From: Zygaena filipendulae
Taxonomy: Eukaryota; Arthropoda; Insecta; Lepidoptera; Zygaenidae
Direction: 5' to 3'
Assembly (NCBI GenBank): GCA_907165275.2
Contig: OU015663.1
Span: forward strand, 5,158,501 to 5,222,500
Length of the DNA: 64,000 nucleotides
A model generated the notes under the pieces. The model was not told where the DNA came from. It saw only the letters and a program-made list of their open reading frames with translations, and ran no database searches. The stretch's first letter is position 1. Every line of letters begins with the position of its first letter. Positions 53,788 through 64,000 of this stretch are shown here, in pieces. The translations under genes and the position numbers were made by a program.

Positions 53788-56700
53788 TTATTTGTATGCA
53801 ACATAAACGGGGTCATTCAAGGTAACCACTCCTCCGGGCGCCGAGCGCAATGCCATTTGTAGCCCCATACAGGGCGAGTTGCCCAGCTCCTTCCGAAACT
53901 TCGGCTCGACGAGACGGTAGCTGTGGATGGATAATTTGTATTAACCAACTACTCTTTTTATTCCTTTGTTAATATCTAGGGAGCTGGTGGCAATTTAGGT
54001 AAGTATATGATTTCATCGTCGTTTATACCAAGACCAATACCAATTCAGCATCTCAGCTTATTTTTCTTACAGTTATTTTCATAAAAACTCCCACCATCCT
54101 GACTTCTGCCAGCATTAATTTCACTATCTATGAAAGGTATTTAATAAGACACAATTGATGACAGAAACGATAATATAATTTATGACAGTTTTATTTTTAT
54201 AATTTCAAAATTATTTATAAATCAGAGCTACCTGAGCTCGCCACCTATATTTTTTCTAGTTTATATAAGTCCAGACTACAATAAGGTCTTTGTATCAACG
54301 ACGATGAAATCATATACCAAAATTGCCACCAGCTCCCTAGCTATAATGCCAATGGTAAACTGTTAGAAAATGCCGCAAGGCATTAAGTTCGCCATTTGTA
54401 CTTTTTCTTTGTGTGATAAAGAATAAACTAAAAATAAATAACCAAATAAGCAGGAAGAAAAATACATAATAATTCAAGGTGTTAGCCAGTTAGCCCATCA
54501 CCTTCCTCTTTTAGGTACTTTAAAAATGGAATGATCTTTTTAACCGACTTCCAAAAAGGAAAAGGAAAAGGTTGTATATGTTCGATTGTATGTATGTTTT
54601 TTTTCGTCGGTGTCGGTGACAAGCCAAATATGGAGGGGGTAGATGGGCTAAGTCGACTCCCGCCACCAGTTCTTCGTGAGCAGAACAACCCAAGTGGGCA
54701 GACACCAGCGGGCTTGTCACCGAATTCAAACCGATCAGTGGTAGCACCAACCAATAATAATATTATGTCTCTTTTTGTCTTTTGGATTAAATCGGTATTA
54801 TATTATTTTTAGCTTTTTATTTTTAGTTTTTTAGTTTTGTGTTTTTGGAAGTCGGTTTTAATTTTTCTGTTAAAATTTTGTTCACTTTCTAATATGGCAC
54901 TGGCAACCAGAGGCAAGTTTTCAAGTAGGTAGCCTTGCTTTACTCCGCTTAGGCCAGCCACGTCTTTTTTTTTACCAGCCGCTGCAGTAGGTTCAAATAA
55001 ATTTCCCTCAAAACGAGATATTATATACGTAAATTATATTTTCAGCGAAAAAAACCTATATATTATGTCGGTATTCTGTTATTCGCGGCGGCGCGCGCTT
55101 TGTTACCAGATTTAGCAGAATTATGCGAAAGCGCCTATCTACTCACAGCACAGTGCTATCTGGCTGGCAGTTTATCGCTGCGATTGATTACAATCGCGGT
55201 TGGCATAAAATATAAGATGTGGTAAAATTTGCTGCAAATATATTAATAGAGTTGAAAGTATACATCGTTATAAACATGATCATAAAATAAAAAAGATAAA
55301 CAAAATAACTACCAATCAAAAAATTAATCCACTGAAAATCACAAAATTATATATTTAGTATGTTTTTGAAGTCGGTGCCAAATTAAAATAGGCCAACGAA
55401 AAACAACGCATTATTGGTTAGCTTGGTAGTGGTAGATTTATCGTAGTAATTTTCAGCGTTCTGAATTTACACTTTTTTGTTTTGTTAGTTTGGCACCGAC
55501 TTCAAAAACTAAGTAAATATAGGTACCCATAGGACCACCCAAATAAAAGGGGGGGTTGGGTTTATAAAACTTATTTTGTGATTTTCAGTGGGTTGATTTT
55601 TGAAGTCGGTTCTCTTTTTAAAAAAAAAAGAAATTAAGTCAGCATTTTTGTTTGGGTTTTTGTTTTGGTTTTAATTTTTTTATTTATTTTTTTATTTAAT
55701 AATTTTTAGTGATAGGGGTAGGAAGTTTTGTAATAACTTTGCCCCACGGTCTCACCGGCCTGAGTTTCGGAATTCCTGTAGGAACTCCACAGTAGCCTAA
55801 TTTACTCCTTATAACATCAGATAATAATAAGCAGTGAAAGTCCCGTCCAAATTGGTTCAAACGTTTGAGAGGTTCACCCGCGTGCTCCAAACTGCTTTTA
55901 TTCTTCTCCTTACAATAACAAACACGACATGAAATAATTTTCAAATTCGGTTCAGTAAATCCAGAGATTACATCCTCACAAACTCACAATCAAGAGCTCC
56001 CACGGGAATTCCGGGATAAAAAGTACCCTAGGTCACTCAGGATCACTGTAGCTTCTTATAAGTGAGCAATTTTAAAAATCAGTAGATCCAGAGATTACCT
56101 CTACAACTTCACAAACTCCGGAGTTCCCGCCGGAATTCCGGGATAAAAAGTACCCTATGTCACTCGGCTGAATCACTGTAGCTTCCTGTAACTGAAAGAA
56201 TTTTCAAAATCGGTTCCGTACATCCAGAGATTACCCCCTACAATTAACTCTGTTAATCAGTATTGTACCTGAGTTCTCAACCAACTCATGAAAATTTTAT
56301 AAGTATTGAAACCTTTTCCAGAATACAACAAATACATAACTGAAAACCCCATCCAAATCGCTTCGGCCAAAGGCGAGATAATCGTGCACAAACATACAAA
56401 CATACTTACAGGTCAAACTGAGAACCTCCTTTTTTTAAGTCGGTTAAAAAGAAAACCTGTGAAGGCACTCGCCGCTTAATATTTACGCGCGCCGGTATCT
56501 TAAGGTCAATGACCTCGATCGAGCTGACCACTGATGACTGATGTGCCTTGTATACGTATTAGTGAGCTATACGTGTATTGTGTACCTACTTGTGAATGTA
56601 GTTGTAATGTTTTTTCATTGAATTTATTTTTCTCATATTCTGAAAAACTACCGAACTTATAATATCATTTTTTCGCTTACCCAGTTTATTAGAACGTATA

Positions 56701-59700
56701 TTTTCAGCTCCGTAAACATTTGCAGCTAATTTTACCCCATACCACATAATATAATTATGGGCAATCTACCTGATGCCTAGGTTAAAAATTTATATCGATG
56801 AAAGCCTGCCGTAATAATTCTGCTAAATCTGCTGTGCACTGGCGGCTGTGTTGCAGCGTACGCTAATGTCAACTTTATAGCAAAAAAATTTTAAGAAAAT
56901 AATTAAACCTACTTCAAAAAACACAAAAATGCTCTAAACGAAAAATTAAAAACAACAAAATACCGATTTAATCCAAAAAACAAAAATACACGTAATATTA
57001 TTATTAGTTTGTGCTACCACTGATCGGTTTGAACTCGGTGCCAAGCTCGATTTTTTGTAATGTAAATTTTTCATTTTCTTTCGACAATCACCAATTGATG
57101 AAGTGAAACTGATGATTAAGGCCATAAATGGCCACCGGAACTACTGAATAATAAGTATTTCACAGTTTGCGATTCGATTACTCTAAAATGCTTGCTATTA
57201 AGCAATTTATTTGTCACAATACTGGAGCTAATGGTGAAGTAGCAGGAGAACTCCTCAGCAATTAACGTCCCTGCATCGGGAAAAGCAATATTTTGTAAAA
57301 GGTTGTTGATAGCTGTTGATGTTAGGCTATTAAATAAATTAGATAAAGTCACTTACCGCCGCACTCAGAGTCGACTTTAATGATTACTTAGTTAAGTATA
57401 GATTTTTAGAACAAAACTGCCGCAATCAGACAAGTTTAATAAATTAATGTTAATTGGCATTTAACTAATTAAGTTACATCTCATTAAATGCCAATTAACA
57501 TTAATTTACTGAACGTTTCTGATTGCGGCAGTTTTGTTTTAAAAATCTATACTTAACTAAGTAATCATTAAAGTCGACTCTGAGTGCGGCCGTTAGACAA
57601 ATTATAAAACAGCCCACTTAAAGGCGAGAAATATACAAAATTTTAGCAAAAAATTTAAAAAAAGATTTCTAAAAATACAAAAATGCACTTTACTACAAAG
57701 CTAAAAATAACAAAATACTGATTTAATCCAAAATAAAAAATTACACTTAGGTAGGTAATATTATTATTATTTATTGGTTTGTGCTACCAGTTACCACTGA
57801 TCGATTTGAAGCAAAGAAAATAATACTCTCTGACGATTTGAAGTCTGTGACAAGCCAAAAATGGAATGGGTAGATGGGCTAAGTGCACTACCGCCACGAG
57901 CTCGTCGTTGAGCAGAACAACCCAAGTAGGCAGACACCAGCGGGGTTAGTGTGCGTTCCGTGGGTTTGGGCGCAGTTGTTCGGTTAAAATCTCACTCGTT
58001 TGAGTTGCAACCAAGCCACAGAATGATAGAGTTGTTTTTATAACCTCAAAATATTTGAAATTTCAGGCACCATTTGTTTCTCTCAACTCACATTACAAAT
58101 AAGACTGTTTTACATCCAATTATAAACTTTTTATGAGTACGACACCTCCCCTTTGTTCGTAAGAACTCCGATTTCTTTTTCGACGAATCCGGTTTTTGGC
58201 GCAAACTTTGATACTTCTTTAACAATACATAGCTGTCAGAGTGAAAATTAACCTGCTTCGGAGATGGTTGTTTGGTTGCTGCACTCTGAGCCACGGAACG
58301 GGTGAAACTACACTCTGACAGCTGTCAGAGTAAAACTTCACCTAGCCACAGAACGGGTACAGAGCGCGCTCGAGCGCGTTCGAGTGCATTCGTGTGAATC
58401 CACGGAACGCGCCCTTGGCACCGAACTCAAACCGATTAGTGGCAAAACAATAATAATATTAAGAGTATTTTTGTGTCTTGGATTAAATCGGTAATAAATA
58501 ATGTTATTCTTAGCTTTTTAGTATAGTGCATTTTTGTGTTTTTAAAAGTCGGTTCCTTTTAATTTGTATAAGAATAACGGCCGCCAACAAACTAAGTCCC
58601 AACATACGTTTTTAAAGTCGTCAGTGGCTCCGACTTCGTGTTACGCTCTCCAGTTTCTGGGTCCAAAGTGACCAGTATACATCTGTAACCAAGTTGAAAT
58701 GTACATTTTTACTAACGATTTGCAAATCAGGCGTTCGCAACAAGAAGCAGTAGATACATGGTCGTACCTCATGCACGGCTTGATCACTTCAAAAACGTTA
58801 TCTCCAACTTTAACAAACTTCCAGTTGTCTTCGTCGTAAGGTTTCCCGCCTGATAGCAAAAAGTTGGGCCGGAAGTTTTTTACAGAAACCTTGCAATCTT
58901 TCAGACGCGTGTTTAAATCGTCCACCGAAGCTTCGTTGATCAAATGGTATGACACCTCGTCGGGCAAAGCTCCCTAAAATGTATCAAAAGGAAAATATAA
59001 AAAACAAAGAGATAATTGACAATGAGATAATTTAAAAAACTTATTAAAATTTACCGTGTCGTTGCTTTGGACAGTAAAGATTCCCATATTTTTTTTTCTT
59101 GTACCAAAAGAACGGGCATTCTCCGATGCGTAATAAACTATCCTGTAGATATCCGGTGCTTTACGTCCCAAAACTCTGAAAATGTTATTTTTAAAAGTAG
59201 GTAGATGCTAAACAACTGAAAATCACACTTTTTCAGAAAACAATTACACTAACTTTGTGATCCATTCACTGGCCTCACTACCACAGTCGTATACGGAGAC
59301 ACGAGTGTCCCACACTGTTGCAGTCAATTGTTTTTTGTAGGCAATCACCTAAAGCAAAATTTTAACTATAAAAAAATACAAAATAGCATTTATATACGTA
59401 TATGGAAATTACGTAACTAAGTGATCTTTCATTTATTTAATTTGCTGAGGCATGAATTATACCTAAAAGATTTATTTTTATCATTCCCAGCTCAATTAAT
59501 CTCAAATGTCTTCACCCTTCAGGGGCCAATGTGGCAAATGGGAAAATTTCAATTTCAAATTCCGGGCCCAGCTGAAAATCAGCGCTACGGCTCCGTGCCT
59601 AGCTATAGGTATGGCGAACCGTAACCCTTTAGGCTTATGTAATTTTATAATAAGAAAAAAAAATTGTTGTTTTGGTTTTTTTTTAAGTTTCTTTTTTATG

Positions 59701-60428
59701 TAGGTATTGTTGTTTTAAATTTCATGTCAAATAAAATTTATTATTATTATTGTTTCAATTGTGTACTATCGACGTATACACTATACTATTATATTTATCA
59801 TATATTATGATTTACTTCCGCCAAATTGATGTGAAGTGGTTCAGTGTCCTGATGTTCCAGTGTGAGAATGCAGTTTCGGACCATTGTCTGTATGAGAAGA
59901 AGCGAAGGGTGTGATCTGGCTGTGATGCCGTTATTCTCATTATCGATTACCATAAGCACCCTGAAACGGATAACGAAGAATCGAATGATGCGTGCATAGA
60001 CAGAAAAATGTAAGTCGTGTGATCTCCACGATAGTAATTAATGTCAACCGTAATCGTAAAGGTATAGATAAGTATCTAATTTAACAAAATACATGCACAG
60101 ATTCAAATAAACTAAATAATAAATATTAGTTAGAATTTTCTTAAAAGATTTCATTAACGGTCACTCACGCCTTGATAAGATTGACCTACCCACCTGTCTC
60201 TGAGCCAGCCATTCCTCAGTCCTAGAATAGAGCATTCTGCTTGTTCCACTACAATCGAACCACACGATTTGACTGGATAAATGCATATGTCTTTAAGCGT
60301 TCCCACTTGCTTCCATTCTTTATCATCTGGAATGCGTGACCTTCTCGACTTTTGATAGAGCCGGTATGCATAATATGTGACGGCGCTGAAAACACCGACG
60401 GTCACCGCAGACGTTATAATGTACGGAG
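53788..60428 (-). CDS. MARC: mARC/MOSC molybdenum enzyme, gene B (exons 2-8)
   Basis: This is a tandem duplicate of the gene at 30008-35016 in the same orientation. Exons are 60428-60194, 59960-59816, 59348-59254, 59175-59055, 58973-58768, 58682-58608 and 53920-53788. Each has exactly the same length as its partner, with matching phases and intact splice sites, giving about 336 residues. The partner's 13-base first exon (MAPN) was not found to the right, so it is beyond the window, replaced or lost. The anchor (SAVTVGVFSAVTYYAY), FRPNFLLSGG and the cofactor cysteine in RCILVTLDPETG are kept. In exon 5 a short run differs (SFGTRKKNMG against SLRPVHKKMR), probably by compensating small indels. 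By eye exon 2 is about 96% identical between the copies, exon 7 about 85% and exon 8 100%. The gene looks functional, but expression cannot be judged. Confidence 0.85.
53979..54337. mobile_element. TA-flanked MITE, 359 bp
   Basis: Inverted ends GGGAGCTGGTGGCAATTT with further matching ATATGATTTCATCGTCG are flanked by TA on both sides (53977-53978, 54338-54339). No protein is encoded. It lies in mARC-B intron 7, about 60 bp from exon 8. Confidence 0.7.
54480..54870. repeat. Dispersed GAAGTCGGT-family repeat, compact copy
   Basis: TTAACCGACTTCCAAAAAGG, GTGACAAGCCAAATATGGAG, AACAACCCAAGTGGGCAGAC and TTTGGAAGTCGGTTTTAATT are present in order. This uninterrupted copy serves as the empty-site reference for the insertion at 57945. 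Confidence 0.6.
55355..55512. mobile_element. Small MITE with TTTTTGAAGTCGGTGCCAAA ends
   Basis: About 158 bp bounded by TTTTTGAAGTCGGTGCCAAA and its exact complement. It lies in mARC-B intron 7 and no protein is encoded. Confidence 0.65.
55735..56260. repeat. Run of three CCGCGG-type short repeats
   Basis: Three units in the same orientation each carry ATTCCGGGATAAAAAGTACC or its degenerate form and TCCAGAGATTAC. The first is the most decayed. Confidence 0.6.
56900..57352. repeat. Dispersed GAAGTCGGT-family repeat
   Basis: TTTGTGCTACCACTGATCGG, GGTGCCAAGCTC and, on the minus strand, the TTTACAAAATATTGCTTTTC and CAATTAACGT-type blocks match 16540-17110. It directly abuts the Harbinger-type MITE at 57356. 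Confidence 0.5.
57356..57592. mobile_element. Harbinger-type MITE, copy 2 (TTA duplication)
   Basis: The element is 237 bp, as is copy 1 at 13853, with the same CCGCCGCACTCAGAG/CTCTGAGTGCGGCCG ends and TTA on both sides (57353-57355, 57593-57595). The centre is more perfectly palindromic than in copy 1. Confidence 0.8.
57630..58560. repeat. Dispersed GAAGTCGGT-family repeat, interrupted
   Basis: TTTAATCCAAAATAAAAAAT, AACAACCCAAGTAGGCAGAC and the closing TTTTTAAAAGTCGGTTCC belong to the family. A separate element splits it at 57945-58414. It lies in mARC-B intron 7 and ends just beside exon 7. Confidence 0.55.
57945..58414. mobile_element. MITE with GCGTTCCGTGG ends inside another repeat
   Basis: Left GTGTGCGTTCCGTGGGTTTG and right GAATCCACGGAACGCGCCC are inverted. 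Comparison with the uninterrupted copy at 54700 (ACACCAGCGGGCTTG) places the insertion within CGGGCTTG. The inner part repeats CTGACAGCTGTCAGAGT-like sequence. The 68-codon minus-strand frame inside has no family match that I know. Confidence 0.6.
59523..59752 (+). repeat. Retroelement tail inserted in mARC-B intron 3
   Basis: After CAAATGTCTTCACCCTTCAG, shared with mARC-A, gene B carries GGGGCCAATGTGGCAAATGG through TCAAATAAAATTTATTATTA and then rejoins homology at GTGTACTATCGACGTATAC. A 3' AATAAA and ATT-rich tail suggest a LINE or SINE insertion after the gene duplication. Confidence 0.55.
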
Positions 60429-60500
60429 CTAAAAATGAAAAATTGTTTCTTAATTAACATATTGGTAGGTATCTTCCAGACTAGTTTCAGTTAATATTAT

Positions 60501-60653
60501 AATCACGGAAATATGGAATTTCTGTACCTACGTAGGTATATAAGTACCTACGTAGGTACAGAAATTATGTTAGGATCTTTTCATATGGTCCTACATGAAT
60601 ATACGTACCTACTACCTACCGAAGTTACAGAAGGTACCTACAGTTCCGTGATT
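60501..60653. repeat. Small inverted-repeat element with inner hairpin
   Basis: Ends AATCACGGAA and TTCCGTGATT enclose a perfect 22-bp stem (60518-60539 with 60545-60566) built on CTACGTAG. It lies just upstream of mARC-B exon 2, in intron 1 or the 5' flank. Confidence 0.55.
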
Positions 60654-60736
60654 GTATTTTTCATGCTAGAAAAACAATCAATCTAATACTTATTTAAAAC
60701 GCATTGATCAGCACCGTTTGTCTAGTAGGTCTAGTT

Positions 60737-60776
60737 CAGTCGTCGGCAACCTCGTCATCCAAAAGAGCTAAATAGG
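60737..60776. repeat. hAT-like terminal sequence, left-type
   Basis: CAGTCGTCGGCAACCTCGTC followed by AAAAGAGCT resembles the ends at 31054 and 63870. Its flank does not match that of the end at 63959, so the two need not bound one element. Confidence 0.45.
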
Positions 60777-60817
60777 TACAGACAATACACAATAGGTTAT
60801 TTGACTATTTTTTATTT

Positions 60818-61030
60818 TTAGACCATCGTGTAGATTCATAAAAAATATTAGACAAGTACCTACTTATTTTTTCTTTTCACTTAAGCAAATAAATAACGGA
60901 GATATGTTGAGTCAAAATGTGGCGTGACGTCACAAGCAGGCGCACTTTTTAGCTGCGCATGATGTTACGAGCCCCCACTCCCAAACTCTTGACTTTACCT
61001 ACATTTATTTAAACTGAGCTCTAATATATT
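60818..61030. mobile_element. TAGTCCGTC/TGACGTCA MITE copy
   Basis: TTTTTAGACCATCGTGTAGA, GCGTGACGTCACAAGCAGG (TGACGTCA at 60925-60932) and ACGAGCCCCCACTCCC mark a diverged copy. A further partial copy (TTAATGCGCTTTATCC to ACTGACGGACTAAATAG) is at 63735-63850. Confidence 0.6.
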
Positions 61031-61085
61031 TTGTGTACAGTAAAGTGAAAAGCGGTTCAAGTCCTGTTGAATTCTAATACAGTCG

Positions 61086-62046
61086 TCAAGTGTCAATTTT
61101 ATGAAATATCTTTAAATCATCTGCGTAAATAAGATAATTGCTAAACTTAAAACATTTGCCTACGTCATTTATAAATAAAACAAACAACAGGGGGCCCAGT
61201 ATTGAGCCCTGGGGAATTACAGAAGTAACAGGTATAAAGCGGGATTCAAAACAATTAATGACAACTTTTTGACTGCGGTTTGTTAAACCACCGCCACAAA
61301 TTAGGTAGATACCACGTATTCCGTTATAGGCCAATTTCTCCAGCAGTATATTGTGGTCTACTCTGTTGAAGGCCTTGCGAAAATCAGTATAAATACTATC
61401 AGTTTGCTTGTTGGCGTCCATTGCGTCAAATAAATATGAAGTATAAATTAAAAGATTAGTTGTAGTAGAGCGTCTTTGGACGAAACCACGTTGTTGTTCC
61501 GAAATAATTCTATGCAAATGTGGATAAATTTTATTACGTACTAGTTTTTCCAAGACCTTCGACATGGGCCTGTAATTTTGCACATCGTTTTTGGATCCAC
61601 TTTTATGTACTGGTACTATACGAGCAGTTTTCCAAATTGTGGGAAAGACTTCTTCTTGCAGACATCGATTATAAATGTAGTGCAAGGGGATATAAAGTGA
61701 ATCAGCCGTTCTTTTAAAAAACAGAGAGGGGATACTATCTACTCCTGATCCTTTAGTGGCATCTAGCGAGCAAAGTTCCTTAAGTAGGTACTTCATCCTG
61801 TTTTAAACTAATGCTACTTAAAATCAGATCAGAATCAACATTTAAATCTGATAAAATACTGACGTCAAAGTTATCACTCGGTTCAGATGCTTGAAAAACC
61901 GAACCAAAAAACGATGAGAACATATTACATATTTCTTCTGGTGTTTTCGCAGTTTCATTTTTGTAAGTCATATTGTCTGGTACAACATTATTGTTATTAT
62001 TACTATGTATATACAAGCTGTTGTTTTGGTCAACAACGCCCGTCAC
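61086..62046 (-). pseudogene. Jockey-like non-LTR reverse transcriptase fragment
   Basis: Two frames that overlap near 61790 together give the fingers and palm of a non-LTR reverse transcriptase. Seen motifs are KGSGVDSIPSLFFK, WKTARIVPVHKSG, NYRPMSKVLEKLV, QRGFVQRRSTTTNL, DFRKAFNRVDH (motif A), VIPQGSILGPLLFVLFIND (motif B) and YADDLKIF (motif C). The usual KAFD is KAFN here. The endonuclease at the 5' side and the thumb at the 3' side are missing, and one frameshift is present. It is a dead fragment, probably of the jockey/CR1 group. It lies upstream of mARC-B. Confidence 0.85.
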
Positions 62047-62154
62047 AGAGGTGGTTGTACTAACGATACTGATGTCAAAAAAAATATTAAAAAAAATAAT
62101 TATTTTTTCAAGGAAAATCCGAAAAAATTATTTATTTTGTTTATACAAGCGGGC

Positions 62155-62400
62155 GAGCCTACGCTACCGGTCGTTGACCGCGCGGCGCGGCGCGCATCAT
62201 ATGGCATGCAATAGTACCTACGTACATAGTACCTACATACACCCCGCCTCGGTGGGAACGCGGGCGAATGCGGCGGGGCGGGCGGGCGGCGGGGGCCGGG
62301 GGACGCGGCGATGTGCCACCCCCGCCCGCCGGCGCTAGCGCCAGCGGCCAGCGCCAGGCGCCAGCCAGTCTGCCTCCCACAGCCGCGGCTATTGCGCGTG
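62155..62400. other. GC-rich, CpG-dense island
   Basis: This quarter-kilobase (GCGCGGCGCGGCGCGCATC, GGCGGGGCGGGCGGGCGGCG) is by far the most GC-rich non-coding stretch in the window. It ends just before the start of the transposase-like remnant at 62419, so it could have been that element's leader. Open frames in it are composition artefacts. Confidence 0.5.
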
Positions 62401-62418
62401 CGTTGTTTCTATGCTAAA

Positions 62419-63012
62419 ATGGCTCGGTCGTTCGCAGGATTAACCAATAGTGAAATTTACGATTTATTGAGTATTTAGTAATAGCGAAGATGAAGCGAAT
62501 AGTGTGGCCGAGTGGAGTGCGACGTTTTCAACTCGTCCAAGTGAAACTCGTTACACCATAAGGACTGTTGTTTTTAGTCTCAGGGAATGGGTAACATTCG
62601 CTACACCTCGTCACACAACAGGTAGAGGTCAATCTGGGCTCCCTGTTAATGTTCAAGATGCAGTCCTTGAATACCTACTTTCGTGCGCAGCCGCGCGCGA
62701 ATACCTACCTGGGATGCTGGGCGAAGCTTTGGCATTGACCATTTAACATCGGAGTTTGGTGATCGTTGGATAGGAAGAGGTGGACCCATACCGTGGCCAC
62801 CACGTTCACCCGATCTAACTCAATTGGACTTTTATTTGTGGGGTGACGTAAAGTGGTACGCATGACGAATACGCCGACACATTAAAACAAGAGATACTGA
62901 ACGCTTTAGAAGTGATTACGAAGAATGAAACTGTTTTATCGTGATTAAAAGACAATTTGCGATGTCGTGCTTCTGTGTGCATCGCGCAACGCGGTAGACA
63001 CTGAACAGATAA
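62419..63012 (+). pseudogene. Internally deleted DDE transposase remnant
   Basis: A start reading MARSFAGLTNSEIYDLL, resembling piggyBac-type N-termini, is followed after in-frame stops and a slip by NSEDEANS. Then come TRPSETRYTIRTVVFSLREW and RHTTGRGQS, the helix-turn-helix part of an insect transposase family related to Tc1/mariner. After a large internal deletion the C-terminal block is seen: DRWIGRGGPIPWPPRSPDLT, FYLWGDVKW, LKQEILNAL, then CRASVCIAQRGRH. The catalytic middle is gone and several stops and slips occur. It is a dead copy, and the piggyBac-like start may belong to another element. Confidence 0.6.
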
Positions 63013-63869
63013 ACCGTTAACGTAAAATCAGTGTAAATAAAAAAAACTTTTAGAAGACTTCGTGTTATGTGTAATCAATAATTTGTAAATCACGTTTAAT
63101 GATTGTAAATAAGTTCGTTCACCTTTTTAAATACGCCAAAGGTACTTAATAACAGCGCCATAGAACTTTAATGGATATTATTAATGGATAAAAATGTCAT
63201 TTCTAATTTAATAATTTCTAAATTATTCAGTTCCTTTGCCGGTCCTAAGCCCAGTAAAGTATGGAGGGAAAGAGAGTCTAAAATGTGTTGTTTACTTACC
63301 GTGATCTAAATAGGTAAAACGTTTGTGCAAAAGTAGGTACCTACCTAAGTAGGTACCGGCGACGACGCGACGCGCGATGTAGCTGCTCGTAGCGCGTAGA
63401 TGTCGTAGCTCTAGTCTACGCGCTAAGGCTTTACCAATTACCATTTAATGTAAACATTTTTAGATATCTTGTGCAGAGATTTTCTTTTAAATAATGTTCC
63501 GAATTATAAAAAATATTTTTTTTTTATATTTTTTTTAGAACCCATATTAGTTATATTACTACCTCCGTTACGCGCGTTGCTGACCAAAACAACATTCTGT
63601 ATATCCAAAAGAACTTAACACTATCCCGAATACTGTCCTCAACTTTAGCCATATATTTTTTGTAACATGACTCCGACTCATTTTTGAACCTGTCCCTAAA
63701 CATAGAAAATACATCGTAGTCCGACTTATTTTTATATGTCTTTAATGCGCTTTATCCAGGTATATTTTCATTAATTTGAAAAAGCAAAAAATACATGTCC
63801 TTTATTTTTTTATTATCTAACTGACGGACTAAATAGAATTTAGAAAAAAAAGTAGTCAATATAGTGCCT

Positions 63870-63959
63870 GCACAAAACATTTTGCGGAAGAGCTGCAGTC
63901 GAGGAATCAAAGAGCCGCATGCGGCTAGCGACTAGCGAGCCACTGGTTGCCGACCACTG
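63870..63959. repeat. hAT-like terminal sequence, right-type
   Basis: GAGCCGCATGCGGCTAGCG and the end CACTGGTTGCCGACCACTG (inverted CAGTGGTCGGCAACC) belong to the family seen at 31054. AAGAGCTGCAGTCGAGG precedes it. Confidence 0.5.
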
Positions 63960-64000
63960 CAGTCTGCAGTTGATAGCGCTGACTTCTACAGCTACCTCAA

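Noticed and set aside
62159..62380. Proline/arginine-rich frames in the GC island
   Set aside because: Low-complexity composition artefacts without splice context or conserved motifs.
60737..63959. One 3.2-kb hAT element bounded by the two GGTCGGCAACC ends
   Set aside because: The 8-bp flanks (GTCTAGTT and CAGTCTGC) do not match, and the interior is a patchwork of unrelated relics, so I list the ends separately.

Overview
The window is nuclear DNA of a moth or butterfly. The evidence is AT-rich, intron-containing genes with GT-AG splice sites, recurrent TACCTA/TAGGTA strings, very many copies of the short lepidopteran repeat built around CCGCGGTTTCACCCGCGG, and lepidopteran-type non-LTR tails and MITEs. 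There is no bacterial or phage signature. I find six conserved cellular genes. I assembled them exon by exon from conserved peptides, reading frame and intron phase.

Layout. 0.9-1.9 kb: single-exon HEXIM homologue (minus). 8.7-9.2 kb: last two exons of a cytochrome c oxidase subunit 7A gene (plus), convergent with 9.3-9.95 kb, a complete three-exon TRAPPC6 gene (minus, 158 residues). 10.4-10.7 kb: a frameshifted THAP-like piece. 14.9-29.4 kb: complete eleven-exon POLA2, the B subunit of DNA polymerase alpha-primase (plus, 567 residues by my splicing). 30.0-35.0 kb: complete eight-exon mARC/MOSC molybdenum-cofactor gene (minus, 340 residues), tail to tail with POLA2. 53.8-60.4 kb: a second mARC gene in tandem (minus); exons 2-8 are present and open, and exon 1 is not found in the window.

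The space between genes, and most introns, is mobile DNA. The main block is 42.8-52.7 kb. There a Ty3/gypsy-like LTR element with 253-bp LTRs that match at every base I read and 4-bp target duplications carries one intact 612-codon gag-protease-integrase-tail ORF. A 5.85-kb fold-back element with perfect 8-bp target duplications is inserted in it. That fold-back holds a 3.9-kb TTAA-flanked element, which in turn holds a 565-bp palindrome. A smaller fold-back of the same family, again with perfect 8-bp duplications, lies at 3.1-4.3 kb. Other bounded elements are a Harbinger-type MITE pair (237 bp each, TWA duplications), a 1.3-kb TA-flanked element with a truncated sister, hAT-like ends, a jockey-like reverse transcriptase fragment and an internally deleted transposase.

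The genes are housekeeping genes of unrelated pathways (transcription elongation control, respiration, ER-Golgi trafficking, replication priming, N-reduction). They do not form a pathway cluster. The most informative local events are the tandem mARC duplication, which has a 172-bp patch of complete identity around its last exon, and the nested transposon block.
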